DNA of 64,000 nucleotides from Candidatus Flexifilum affinis. GTDB lineage: Bacteria > Chloroflexota > Anaerolineae > Aggregatilineales > Phototrophicaceae. How positions within the stretch are numbered: the stretch's first letter is position 1; each line of letters begins with the position of its first letter. Under the pieces are notes generated by a model. The model worked only from the letters and a program-made list of their open reading frames with translations. It was not told the DNA's origin and made no database searches. A program made the position numbers and the translations under genes. Shown piece after piece: positions 46,756 through 55,775 of the stretch. The stretch covers positions 142,683 through 206,682 of the forward strand of contig JADJPJ010000010.1 of the NCBI GenBank assembly GCA_016713325.1, given 5' to 3'.

Positions 46756-46791
46756 CTTGCGTGGCGATGTTTGAACGTCTCATCCCGTTGA

Positions 46792-47895
46792 TCAAACCAC
46801 GAACGTGCCGTTTTCATAGAACAGGGCGCCATCGGCGTACATGCGCCCGCCCCGACGCAGATCGCAGATCAGATCCCAGTGGATCGCGCTGCGGTTTGTG
46901 CTGCCGGTGTCGGGGTAGCCCGCGCCGATCGCGACGTGGAACGTGCCGCCGATCTTCTCGTCAAACAGAAGCTGTCCCGTTGGCTGCTGAATCCGCTCGT
47001 TCATGCCGATAGCGAATTCGCCCAGGTAGCGCGCACCCTCGTCCGTATCCAGCGCGGCGATCAGCGCCCGCTCGTTTTCGGCTGCGGAGGCTTCGATTAC
47101 CTTGCCGTCGCGAAACGCCAATCGTATGCCGGGGATGCGCTGCCCCCGGAACAACGCCGGAAAACTGAAACGTACCCACCCGTTCGCCGACGTTTCCACA
47201 GGCCCGGTATAGATTTCCCCATCGCTGATGCTGTGCAGGCCGTGCGAGTTGACGAACGTGCGCCCTTCGATCGACAGGTCAAGTTCGACGTTTTCGCCTT
47301 CGATGCGAATGTGATTTTTGCCCTTCAACCAGTCGATTTTCTGCTGCTGCACATCGCGCAGTCTGAGCCATTCCGCCGCCGGATCGTCGCGGTCGCAAAA
47401 GGCCGCCGCGTAGACGAAATCGGTGAATTCCTCCAGACTCATCCCGGCTTCCTGCGCCCACCCATGGGTCGGATAGAGCGTCACCGCCCAGCGCAAATCG
47501 CCCGTGCTGGTGCGGCGCATGAACGTGCCGAAGGTACTTCCCTGTCCCTGCTGCTGTTTCTGGATGCGCAGCGGATCAATGTTGGACTTGGCGCGCGTGT
47601 TCGGCACACCCGCCACGCGGATGTAGCCGTTTGCTCCTTCGACAAAGCGCGTTTGCAGCGGGTCAACCCAGGTGAGCTGATCGTCGCTGCCCTCGCGCAG
47701 CATGGCGTAATCCATCGCTTCGTCGGTCACGATCAGACTGGGGTGCGCGCCCGCGCGGAGGATCTCCCGGTGCAGCGCGCGCAGCAGCGGCAGCACTTCG
47801 ACATCACCGGTGATCCCAATCCAGTCTCCCGGCTTGACCCTTACGGAATAATGCGTGAGCAGATGCGCCAGCCGTTCCAGACGAACATCGCTCAT
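46792..47895 (-). CDS. M29-type aminopeptidase
   Basis: A 367-residue metallopeptidase of family M29 (thermophilic aminopeptidases). The metal and catalytic region is seen in the C-terminal half: SDGEIYTGPVE, GEFAIGMNERI and the end motif DEKIGGTFHVAIG with SAIHWDLICDLR. It overlaps the M20 amidohydrolase gene by four bases. It probably trims N-terminal residues from imported peptides in the cytosol. Confidence 0.85.
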   Translation of the reverse strand: MSDVRLERLAHLLTHYSVRVKPGDWIGITGDVEVLPLLRALHREILRAGAHPSLIVTDEAMDYAMLREGSDDQLTWVDPLQTRFVEGANGYIRVAGVPNTRAKSNIDPLRIQKQQQGQGSTFGTFMRRTSTGDLRWAVTLYPTHGWAQEAGMSLEEFTDFVYAAAFCDRDDPAAEWLRLRDVQQQKIDWLKGKNHIRIEGENVELDLSIEGRTFVNSHGLHSISDGEIYTGPVETSANGWVRFSFPALFRGQRIPGIRLAFRDGKVIEASAAENERALIAALDTDEGARYLGEFAIGMNERIQQPTGQLLFDEKIGGTFHVAIGAGYPDTGSTNRSAIHWDLICDLRRGGRMYADGALFYENGTFVV

Positions 47896-49073
47896 TTTGT
47901 CCCCGCGAAGTCGTTCAGCAGATGAAGCGCGCTTTGCGCCAGCACCGCCGCGCCGATCGCCAGCGCCTTTTCGTCAATGTCGAAGATTGGGCTGTGGTGC
48001 GGACGCATCTCCGCGCCGATTTGCGCGCCGACGAAACACATCGCGCCGGGAACGGTGCGCGTCATGTAGGCGAAATCCTCCGCGCCCATCGAAAAGCCGT
48101 AACGGATGGTCCGTTCTTCCCCGACCACCTGCCGCGACGCCGTGCGTATGGCATTGGCGATGTGCGGATCGTTGTGCAGCGGTGGGTAGCCCTGCTGAAT
48201 GGTGAGGGTGTAGTCTCCGTCCAGCGCCCTGACCACACCCAGGGCTTTTTCCAACTCGGCGTGAAGCTGCGCGCGGATGTCATCGCTCAGGCTGCGGATC
48301 GTGCCGTTCAGCCGGACCTCGTTCGGGATGACGTTCGAGGCATCGCCCGCCTGAATGCGGCCGATCGAGATCACGGCGGGCTGCGTCGGGTCGATGCGGC
48401 GGGAGCGAATGCCGTAGATCGCCTGAATCACCAGCCCCAGAAGCTGAACCGGATCGACGCATTGGTGCGGATATGCGCCGTGACCGCCCTTGCCCTTGAT
48501 GACCGCCTCAAACGCATCGGCGGCGGCATGAATCGGCCCATCGTCGATGACGACGATCCCGGTCGGCGCTTCGCTGGCAATGTGCAGCGCGATCGCCGCA
48601 TCCAGCCCGTCAAGCGCGCCATCGGCGATCATGCGCGGCGCGCCGCTGACGCCGTCGGCGTCCTGCTTTTCCTCGCACGGCTGGAACAACAATCTAATTT
48701 CGCCCGCCGGACGATCCGGCATCGTGCTCAACGTGCGCGCCACGCCGAGCAGAATCGCCGTGTGCGCATCGTGACCGCAGGCGTGCATCACACCGGCAGT
48801 CTGGGAAGCATAGGGCACGTCATTCGCCTCCTGGATCGGCAGCGCGTCCATATCGGCGCGAATCCCGACCGCCGGATGCCCCGAGCCGATTGACGCGACC
48901 ACGCCGGTTCTGCCGACGTTGGTGCGTACCGTCAGTCCCATTTGTCGCAGCGCCTCGACGACCTGCTGCGAGGTGCGTGTTTCCTCAAAGCCGAGTTCGG
49001 GATGCTGGTGGAAATCGCGCCGCCACGCGATCAGTTGATCTTCGATCTGGCGCGTCTGCTCAAGCAAACTCAC
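47892..49073 (-). CDS. M20 family amidohydrolase/peptidase
   Basis: A 393-residue metal-dependent hydrolase of the M20D (hippurate hydrolase, IAA-amino acid hydrolase, N-acetyl-diaminopimelate deacetylase) group. Motifs seen: RRDFHQHPELGFEE, GIRADMDALPI, HACGHDAHTA, EEKQDADG and GKGGHGAYP, and MGAEDFAY. It is expected to cleave N-acylated amino acids or small peptides. It lies between the M29 and serine-hydrolase genes. Confidence 0.85.
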   Translation of the reverse strand: MSLLEQTRQIEDQLIAWRRDFHQHPELGFEETRTSQQVVEALRQMGLTVRTNVGRTGVVASIGSGHPAVGIRADMDALPIQEANDVPYASQTAGVMHACGHDAHTAILLGVARTLSTMPDRPAGEIRLLFQPCEEKQDADGVSGAPRMIADGALDGLDAAIALHIASEAPTGIVVIDDGPIHAAADAFEAVIKGKGGHGAYPHQCVDPVQLLGLVIQAIYGIRSRRIDPTQPAVISIGRIQAGDASNVIPNEVRLNGTIRSLSDDIRAQLHAELEKALGVVRALDGDYTLTIQQGYPPLHNDPHIANAIRTASRQVVGEERTIRYGFSMGAEDFAYMTRTVPGAMCFVGAQIGAEMRPHHSPIFDIDEKALAIGAAVLAQSALHLLNDFAGTK

Positions 49074-49076
49074 AGT

Positions 49077-50498
49077 TCATGCCTCCGTGATGCGCTGCCC
49101 GGAAAAGGTTCGCCCGTTCTGCTTGACCACCAGGGCGGGAAACGTCTCCGTCTCAATGTCGAGCGCGTAATCAATCGATACGTTTAGTCCGGCGGCGCTG
49201 AACAGGGTTTCCGTCACGGGCACGAGGTCGATGGGCGCCTGACCGTCGAATTCCGCGCGCAGTCCCGCACCCTCGGCCGTGACGCGCAGCCGACGGCGCT
49301 CGTCCACCCGGAAATCGCCGCAGTACGCCGCCAACCGCGTGATCACCGGTTTGTACACGCGCAGGCGCGCCGGAGGCTGATACGCCGTCCAGCCATAGGC
49401 CCGCGCGATCGCGCGCATGATCTCGCCCGCCAGGATGAAACCGTTGTCGCCGCTGGTCATGACGACCATGCCGGTGCCGGAGTCGCCGAACAGGATCCAA
49501 TCCGCCTTGAAACCGGCATTCGATCCATTGTGCCAGAACGCGGTCCGATCGCCGATGGGCGACAGGTACACGCCCAGCCCAATCTGGTACATCACACCGG
49601 CGTCACCGGCAATATGCGGCGTCATCATCTCCTGAACGCGCGCCTGTGAGAGAAAGCCGCCCGGGCCGCGCTGCGCCCGCAGCAGCCCCAGGCCGAATCG
49701 CGCCAGATCGGTCGGCGTTGTCCACAACCCGGCGGCGGCCTGTTCAGGGTACACATGCCACCCGCCTTCGATCGGTTCGCCGCGATAGTCCACCGCGCGC
49801 GCAGCATCGTCGCGTTCATGTGCGTGAAGCGGCTGTGCGAATGTGCTGCGCGTCATGCCGAGCGGATCAAGAACGCGCTCACGGACGAACTCGGCATACG
49901 CCTGCCCGGTCACATCCATGACCGCCAACTGCGCAATCGTCGTGCCGCCGCCGGAATAGCGATACTGCAATCCCGGCACGGTATCGACCAGCACCGGCGC
50001 GCTGTTGGCGGGCGCTTCGCCGCTCAACACCTGGGGAACCGACGGAACGGGCGTGCCGGGGACATAGCCCTCGAACCCGGAAACGGTCGTTCCCGCACTG
50101 TGGCTGAGGAGCTGCCGCAGCGTGATCCGGGGCTGCCACGCGCCGACCTTCGGCACGCGCCACGACTTGAGATAATCGTTCACGTCTGCGTCGAGATCCA
50201 GCGTGCCCTCGTCGATCAGCGTCAAAAGCGCCGCCGCCGCGACAGGCTTGCTGATCGAGGCGGCCTGAAAGCGCGTCTCGACTCCACAGGGCGCGGAGGT
50301 TCCCCGTTCGAGGACACCATACGCCTTCGCCCAGGCGATCTCGCCGCCGTCGATCACGGCGACGCTCACGCCGGGAACGAGCAGACGCGCCATTTCGTCG
50401 GCGAGGGTACGGCGCGGCGCATCCTCCCGCCCGATCTCGCGTTCAGAGATCAGATCGCATTCTATCTGCGCGATCCGTGCAGCAGTGTCATCGGTCAT
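49077..50498 (-). CDS. Serine hydrolase, class C beta-lactamase family, copy 2
   Basis: A 473-residue protein of the beta-lactamase/D-Ala-D-Ala carboxypeptidase fold. It has the SxxK motif SISK in FQAASISKPVA (about residues 79-82), YRYSGGGTTI (second motif) and HNGSNAG (third motif). No signal peptide is seen, so it is probably cytosolic or anchored by other means. It may hydrolyse D-amino-acid amides or peptides rather than beta-lactams. It overlaps the other serine hydrolase by four bases. Confidence 0.85.
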   Translation of the reverse strand: MTDDTAARIAQIECDLISEREIGREDAPRRTLADEMARLLVPGVSVAVIDGGEIAWAKAYGVLERGTSAPCGVETRFQAASISKPVAAAALLTLIDEGTLDLDADVNDYLKSWRVPKVGAWQPRITLRQLLSHSAGTTVSGFEGYVPGTPVPSVPQVLSGEAPANSAPVLVDTVPGLQYRYSGGGTTIAQLAVMDVTGQAYAEFVRERVLDPLGMTRSTFAQPLHAHERDDAARAVDYRGEPIEGGWHVYPEQAAAGLWTTPTDLARFGLGLLRAQRGPGGFLSQARVQEMMTPHIAGDAGVMYQIGLGVYLSPIGDRTAFWHNGSNAGFKADWILFGDSGTGMVVMTSGDNGFILAGEIMRAIARAYGWTAYQPPARLRVYKPVITRLAAYCGDFRVDERRRLRVTAEGAGLRAEFDGQAPIDLVPVTETLFSAAGLNVSIDYALDIETETFPALVVKQNGRTFSGQRITEA

Positions 50499-51874
50499 GC
50501 GCCCGCCTTCTTCAGGAGATAGCGTTCATACACCAGTTCGACCTGACCGTTCGGGCGAGTGAAGAACTCCACATTCAGGCGCTGACCGAAGGCGCTGGTA
50601 TAGAAGCGGCAGTAATCCGCGCCCACCACATCCGGCGCAAGCGCGGTCGTCACCGTGCGGTAGTCGTCATACGTGAACGTGATGGTGAGGAAATCGGCGA
50701 GGCGGCGCACCCGCGCTTCGACCGTGTTCATATAGGTGCGGTAGACGCCCGCCAGCGGCGCGTAGTAGCTCTCCTGCTTGACGAACGGCAGTTGGTACGG
50801 GTCTTGCCCGGCCAGCATCGCCAGCGCCACCATGCCGATGAACTCGGCCGGCGTGCCCGTGCCGTTCATCAACACCGCGACCCCGACGTTGTGGTTCTTG
50901 AGGTAGCCGATGAACGAGGTCGCAATTCCGATCGAGCCGCCATGACCGATGAGCGTATCATCGAAGAAGTCTTCGACCACGAGCAGCCCGTAGCCATACT
51001 GGGACTGCCGCCCGTTTTCGCCGCGCATCGAAGTGTATGTGCGCGGCGTCGTCATCTCAGATACTGACTCCGGTTGCAGCACGCGCGCCCCGGCGAATTC
51101 GCCGCCGCACATGTACATCCTGACGTAACGGGTCAAATCGAGGACGTTGGTCACCAACCCACTGTGACCGTTCAGATCGCGAAACGGGGAACGCAGTGCC
51201 AACCGTTTGCCCTCGGCCGTGAGCTGATAGAGGGCAGAGACCTCGGCGTCCGCCTCGACATCCGTGCGGCTGAAGAATGCCCGCGCCATGCCCAATGGCT
51301 GCAAAATCCGCTCACGGATGACGGCCTCATGCGCCTGATTGGTCACCTGCTGGATGATCGCGCCGAGCAGCATATAGCCCTCGTTGCTGTACATGTAGCG
51401 TTCGCCGGGTTTGCCAAACGTCCACGACTGCGCGTCGCGCAGGAACAGCGGCAGATCGGCATAGGTGAGCATCGGCAGGAGATCACCGCGCGCCCCGCTG
51501 AGATTTCCGGCGATGCGCTCCGATGAACCCAGCGCCGCCATCCCCGATGTGTGCGTGAGCAGGTGCCTGATGCGGATCGACTCGCCGCCGGGACGCAGAG
51601 TGAACCAGGGCAGATAAGTTTCGACCGGTTCTTCAACGCTGAGTTTGCCGGCTTCGGCAAGCTGCATGATCGCGGCGGCGGTGAATGATTTCGTCACCGA
51701 GGCGACTGGATAGAGCGTGTTCGGCGTCGCGAACAGCCCCTGGTCCACATCGCGCAGCCCGAATCCGCGCGTCCACGAGATATCATCGCCTTCGATCAGG
51801 GCGATGCTGACGCCAGCCGTGTTGAACTGCGCCATTTGCTGAAAAATGAATTGTTCGAGCGCGGCGTAATCCAT
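50495..51874 (-). CDS. Serine hydrolase, class C beta-lactamase family, copy 1
   Basis: A 459-residue protein of the same fold as its neighbour with SVTK in YPVASVTKSFT, YSNEGYMLLG and HGGSIG as the three motifs. It carries a longer C-terminal part (about 330-459, beta-rich) that is likely a lipocalin-like or accessory domain. Two such enzymes in tandem are a mark of D-aminopeptidase or peptide-amide scavenging. It follows the aminotransferase by 27 bases. Confidence 0.85.
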   Translation of the reverse strand: MDYAALEQFIFQQMAQFNTAGVSIALIEGDDISWTRGFGLRDVDQGLFATPNTLYPVASVTKSFTAAAIMQLAEAGKLSVEEPVETYLPWFTLRPGGESIRIRHLLTHTSGMAALGSSERIAGNLSGARGDLLPMLTYADLPLFLRDAQSWTFGKPGERYMYSNEGYMLLGAIIQQVTNQAHEAVIRERILQPLGMARAFFSRTDVEADAEVSALYQLTAEGKRLALRSPFRDLNGHSGLVTNVLDLTRYVRMYMCGGEFAGARVLQPESVSEMTTPRTYTSMRGENGRQSQYGYGLLVVEDFFDDTLIGHGGSIGIATSFIGYLKNHNVGVAVLMNGTGTPAEFIGMVALAMLAGQDPYQLPFVKQESYYAPLAGVYRTYMNTVEARVRRLADFLTITFTYDDYRTVTTALAPDVVGADYCRFYTSAFGQRLNVEFFTRPNGQVELVYERYLLKKAGA

Positions 51875-51901
51875 CGAGAGTTTCCAATCGTCGAGTCAGG
51901 A

Positions 51902-53278
51902 TCAGTGAGTGAGCAGGTGCGGCGTCTTTTCGGCGACATACGGATAGAGCAGGGACAGCGCCCCGCGAAACTGTTCCAGCGTGAAATCAATGTCCGCGTC
52001 CTGCATAGGCGTGGACGTACACAGAATCCCGCGCGCGCCGATATGCACGCCCCGGTTGAGCAGTTCGAGATGCAGGAGTTCCGGCAGACGCGGCGCGGCG
52101 CGGTAGCCAAGTGCGGCTTCACGCGGTGCGTGGATCGGTTTGTCCGTCCAGTGGAGCTGCATCAGTGACCCCCGCCCAAGCGCCTGCCCGGTGATCCCGG
52201 CGGCGCGGAATGCCTCCGTGATCCCCGCGCGCAGACGATCGCCGAGCGCGTTGATCCGGTCGATCGCGCTCTGCGGCAGCACCTCCAGCGCTGCGATCCC
52301 GGCGATCATGGTCATGTTGTTGCCGTTGAACGTCCCCGTATGCTGTATGAACTGCGGGAGATGCGGGTCGAACTGGCGCATGATCTCGCGCCTGCCGCCG
52401 AACGCCCCGACCGGGAAGCCCCCGCCGATGATCTTGCCAAGTGTGGTCAGGTCAGGCTGCACGTCTTCAACGGCCTGCATACCGCCCGTGTGCAGGCGAT
52501 AGGTGACGATCTCGTCGAAGATCAGCAGGACGCCAAAGCGATCGGAAAGCTGGCGCAGCCCAGCCAGATAACCGGGCTGCGGCGGGATCATCCCGCCGGC
52601 ATTCGGCATCGGTTCAAGGATGATTGCGGCGATCGTATCCGTGTGCTGCGCCAGAATCGACTCCATCGCCTCCAGATCGTTGAACGGCGCGACCAGGACG
52701 GCGTTCAGCACCGAAGGCGGCACGCCGCGCCCTTCGACGTGCGGCACGGGCAGCGGCGTCGATCCGGTATCGGGCCACACGCTGACTTCGGCTAAATCGT
52801 GCGATCCATGATACCCGCCGTCGATCTTGACGATCACATCTTTTCCGGTGAAAGCGCGCGCCGCCCGCATCGCCATCATCGTCGCCTCTGTGCCGGAATT
52901 GGCGAAGCGCACCAGATCGACGCCGGGGATGCGTTCGCACAGCATCCGTGCGAGCTGCACCTGCGGTTCGGCCGCCGCGCCATACACCGTCCCGCGCATC
53001 GCCTGGTCGATGGCGACTTCCACAATCTCCGGGTGTGCGTGACCGTGGACCAGCGAGGTGTAGTTGTTCAGGAAGTCGATGTACTGACCACCGTCCTCGT
53101 CGAACAATGTGCAGCCCGACCCGCGCACCATGTAGGTGGGGTACGGCGCGTAGTAGGTGGCGATGCGCGTATCGCCACCCGGCAGATAGCGCTGCGCGTC
53201 CTCGTCGCGCTGCCGGGAAATCGCCGTACGTGCCGTATAGCGTTGATAAATGTCCTGTGCGATGTTTTCTGCTTTCAA
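51902..53278 (-). CDS. Class III aminotransferase (glutamate-1-semialdehyde aminomutase-like)
   Basis: A 458-residue PLP enzyme of class III with GDTRIATYYAPYP, NSGTEATMMAMR, FDEIVTYR and the Lys site in TLGKIIGGGFPVG. These motifs match the HemL-like group, whose members also include D-amino acid and beta-amino acid aminotransferases. The start is a TTG at 53278 with AAGG six bases upstream; a longer frame to 53407 overlaps the amidase gene. Its context among peptide and amide hydrolases suggests an amino-donor role on released amino acids rather than haem synthesis. Confidence 0.8.
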   Translation of the reverse strand: MKAENIAQDIYQRYTARTAISRQRDEDAQRYLPGGDTRIATYYAPYPTYMVRGSGCTLFDEDGGQYIDFLNNYTSLVHGHAHPEIVEVAIDQAMRGTVYGAAAEPQVQLARMLCERIPGVDLVRFANSGTEATMMAMRAARAFTGKDVIVKIDGGYHGSHDLAEVSVWPDTGSTPLPVPHVEGRGVPPSVLNAVLVAPFNDLEAMESILAQHTDTIAAIILEPMPNAGGMIPPQPGYLAGLRQLSDRFGVLLIFDEIVTYRLHTGGMQAVEDVQPDLTTLGKIIGGGFPVGAFGGRREIMRQFDPHLPQFIQHTGTFNGNNMTMIAGIAALEVLPQSAIDRINALGDRLRAGITEAFRAAGITGQALGRGSLMQLHWTDKPIHAPREAALGYRAAPRLPELLHLELLNRGVHIGARGILCTSTPMQDADIDFTLEQFRGALSLLYPYVAEKTPHLLTH

Positions 53279-53312
53279 GATCAGCCTTGTGGTTTCCCGT
53301 CGTGACGACGTT

Positions 53313-54752
53313 TTAAAGCCAGTCCGGTTTGACGTATCCGCCCAGCGCCCGTTCAAGCGCCGCTGCCACTGCCAGCACAATGTCTTCGCGCCAGGGGCGA
53401 GCGGCAATCTGCACGCCGATCGGCAGCCCTTCGGGCGAAGTCCCGCCGCGCACCGTCGCCGCCGGGTAGCCCGTGAGATTATAGATTGCGCAGTAAGTGA
53501 AGGATTGCAGGATCGTCGGGTTGGTCAGCGACGATTTGTGCGGCATCGCCGGGATCGAGGTCGTCGGCGAAAGGATCACATCCCAGTCGCCCATATACGC
53601 CAGCATATCCGCCTTGAAGCGATCCCACTCCTCGGTCAGATGGAGCAGTTCCGAGGCTTTCATGCCGTCGTACTTTTCCAGCAGCGGCATCATATGCAGA
53701 TAGAAGTCGCTGGCCTCGTTCGTGCCGAGCGCCTGCAAACCTGCGCGAGCCGCCGTCGCTCCCGGCGCGGCAGACAGGCGCATGTACAGGTCAAGCGTCC
53801 GTTCCACGTTCGGCGGCGGCGCTTCCTCGACGCGCGCTGCGCCCGCTTCACGCAGGGACGCCGCCGCCCGATGCACCATCGCGATGATTTCCGGCGTGCA
53901 GCTCACGATGCCGTTGTCGGTGTAATACGCGATCCGCAGCGCTCGCGCATCGACATCGCCGGGATCTCGCAGCGGCACTGGGACAACCGACGGATCACGC
54001 CCGTCCTCGCCCGCGAGGATGCGTAGACCCAGGAACAAATCCTCGACTGAACGCGCCATCGGGCCGTTCTGTTGTTTGAACGAAAGCGCGCCGCTGGACG
54101 GAAGCAAAAAGCCCGTGCGCGGAATCCGCCCCGTCGTCGGTTTCAATCCGGCGATCCCACAGTAGTGGGCGGGTTCGCGAATGCTGCCGCCGCTGTCCCC
54201 GCCGACGCCCAGCGGCGATCCACCGGCGGCGATGATCGCCGCCTCGCCGCCGCTGCTCCCCCCGGCGAAACGGTCGAGATCGTAGGGGTTGCTGGTGCGT
54301 CCATAGATCAGGTTGTCCGTCTCGATGGCGGCGCCGAATTCGGGCATGTTCGTCAGCCCCAGCGCGACCCCGCCGGCCCCGCGCAGCCGTTTGACGACTT
54401 CGCAGTCGTGCTGCATCACGTTGTTCGCCAGACCGAGCGTGCCGAAGGTGCTGATCAGCCCGGTGATCGCCATGTAGTCTTTGACCGTGAACGGCACGCC
54501 GTGCATCGGCCCGACGACCTCCCCGCACGCCAGTTTCGCATCCAGCGCGCGCGCTTCGTCCAGAGCCTGTTCGGGGCGGAACTGCACAATCCCGTTGACC
54601 TTCGGATTGACGCGCTCGATCTGATCGATGTGCGCCGTCACCACTTCAGCGGACGAAACCTCGCGCTCACGGATGGCGCGGGCAAGCTCCGAAGCGGTCG
54701 CAAACGTGAGATCATCCAACAGGTTTCCCGCCTTTCGCTGCGGTTCAGTCAT
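53313..54752 (-). CDS. Amidase (amidase signature family)
   Basis: A 479-residue amidase with the full AS catalytic triad: Lys in FTVKDYM, the Ser-rich GGSSGGEAA, and the central Ser of GGDSGGSIR. CGIAGLKPTTGR is also typical. The start ATG at 54752 overlaps the stop of the RpiR gene by eight bases; ATG 54758 is an alternative. It hydrolyses an amide (possibly peptide or N-acyl amino-acid amide); the substrate is not known. Confidence 0.85.
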   Translation of the reverse strand: MTEPQRKAGNLLDDLTFATASELARAIREREVSSAEVVTAHIDQIERVNPKVNGIVQFRPEQALDEARALDAKLACGEVVGPMHGVPFTVKDYMAITGLISTFGTLGLANNVMQHDCEVVKRLRGAGGVALGLTNMPEFGAAIETDNLIYGRTSNPYDLDRFAGGSSGGEAAIIAAGGSPLGVGGDSGGSIREPAHYCGIAGLKPTTGRIPRTGFLLPSSGALSFKQQNGPMARSVEDLFLGLRILAGEDGRDPSVVPVPLRDPGDVDARALRIAYYTDNGIVSCTPEIIAMVHRAAASLREAGAARVEEAPPPNVERTLDLYMRLSAAPGATAARAGLQALGTNEASDFYLHMMPLLEKYDGMKASELLHLTEEWDRFKADMLAYMGDWDVILSPTTSIPAMPHKSSLTNPTILQSFTYCAIYNLTGYPAATVRGGTSPEGLPIGVQIAARPWREDIVLAVAAALERALGGYVKPDWL

Positions 54753-55641
54753 CGCCATCGACGAAGGTGTTGAAGCGTTCGAACAACCGCGCCGCCGCTG
54801 CGGCGTCATCGTGCTGCCTGTTGCTGGGCTTGACCAGCACCGCTGCACACAGCGCATTGAGAAACGTCGATGGCACGACGGAGTTGCCGTAAAACCACAG
54901 TTTCGCCGGGATGACGAACACGACGTCCGCGCGTTTGGCGGGCGGCGAAAGCGGGTTGTCCGTCAGCGTGATCACCGTCGCGCCCGCTTCACGCGCGTGA
55001 TCCATCGATTGCAGCGTCACGCGGGAATAGCGCGTATTGGAGATGGTGAAGAGCGCATCACCAGCCGTCAGACTACCCAGATCGCGCGCGAAGCCGGTCG
55101 CCTCCGGTTCCAGCAAGAAACAGCCTGTGCGGATCAGCATCAGCGGGTAGTACAGGTTCAGCGCCAGCGACTTGGACAGGTACATGCCGATAATACCGAG
55201 ACGCGGCGCAGAAGCCAGCAGATCAACAGCGCGGTCGAAATCGTCAGCGCGGATGAGATCGGGCAGCATTTGCAGCTTGCCCAACTCGATCGCGACCACG
55301 CGCCGCAGCACCGATTCGCTGTCGCTGGACGCGCCGATCTCCGACAGCAGTTCGTGCGATCCGATGTCTACTGCCTTCAGCCCGCCGTACTGACGCGAGA
55401 AATGCGCTTGCAGCGCCTCCTGTAACTCGGAAAAACCGGCGAATCCGAGCGCCTGCGCCGTGCGAATCACGGTCGAACGATTCACGTCCACAAGCTCCGC
55501 GATTTGCGACGAGGACATATAGATGGCCTCGACGCCGTGCGTCAGCACGAACTCGATGACCGCCCGCTGGCTGTCACTCAGATCGTCATACATCGACCGC
55601 AGATGCTCGACGATGTCCGCTGGCTGCTGCTTATCATTCAT
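54745..55641 (-). CDS. RpiR/MurR-type transcriptional regulator
   Basis: A 298-residue regulator with an N-terminal RpiR helix-turn-helix (SSSQIAELVDVNRSTVIRTAQALG, in part, at about 44-67) and a C-terminal SIS domain (LGIIGMYLSKSLALN, TISNTRYSRVT, ITLTDNPLS). SIS domains bind sugar phosphates, so the effector is probably an amino-sugar or sugar phosphate. It is divergent from the Dpp-type importer and overlaps the amidase, so it probably regulates both arms. Confidence 0.85.
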   Translation of the reverse strand: MNDKQQPADIVEHLRSMYDDLSDSQRAVIEFVLTHGVEAIYMSSSQIAELVDVNRSTVIRTAQALGFAGFSELQEALQAHFSRQYGGLKAVDIGSHELLSEIGASSDSESVLRRVVAIELGKLQMLPDLIRADDFDRAVDLLASAPRLGIIGMYLSKSLALNLYYPLMLIRTGCFLLEPEATGFARDLGSLTAGDALFTISNTRYSRVTLQSMDHAREAGATVITLTDNPLSPPAKRADVVFVIPAKLWFYGNSVVPSTFLNALCAAVLVKPSNRQHDDAAAAARLFERFNTFVDGDD

Positions 55642-55688
55642 ACGTGTATCGCACCTTTGTTACATTATGCCGAATCACCAAAAATCAT

Positions 55689-55726
55689 GCAACGGTTTGA
55701 TGCAAAGACTCGTTGCCTTGCAACGA
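55689..55726. promoter_or_regulatory. Candidate RpiR operator in the divergent gap
   Basis: A perfect 7-bp inverted repeat, TCGTTGC ctt GCAACGA, lies at 55710-55726, and an extra GCAACG half-site is at 55689. They sit between the RpiR gene and the importer gene, just upstream of the possible promoter (TTGCAA overlapping the palindrome). This is a typical place for an RpiR/MurR operator. Confidence 0.55.
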
Positions 55727-55775
55727 ATTGGTGCTAAACTATGGTGAACTCAAGCTTTCTCGCAAGGAGTCCGTA

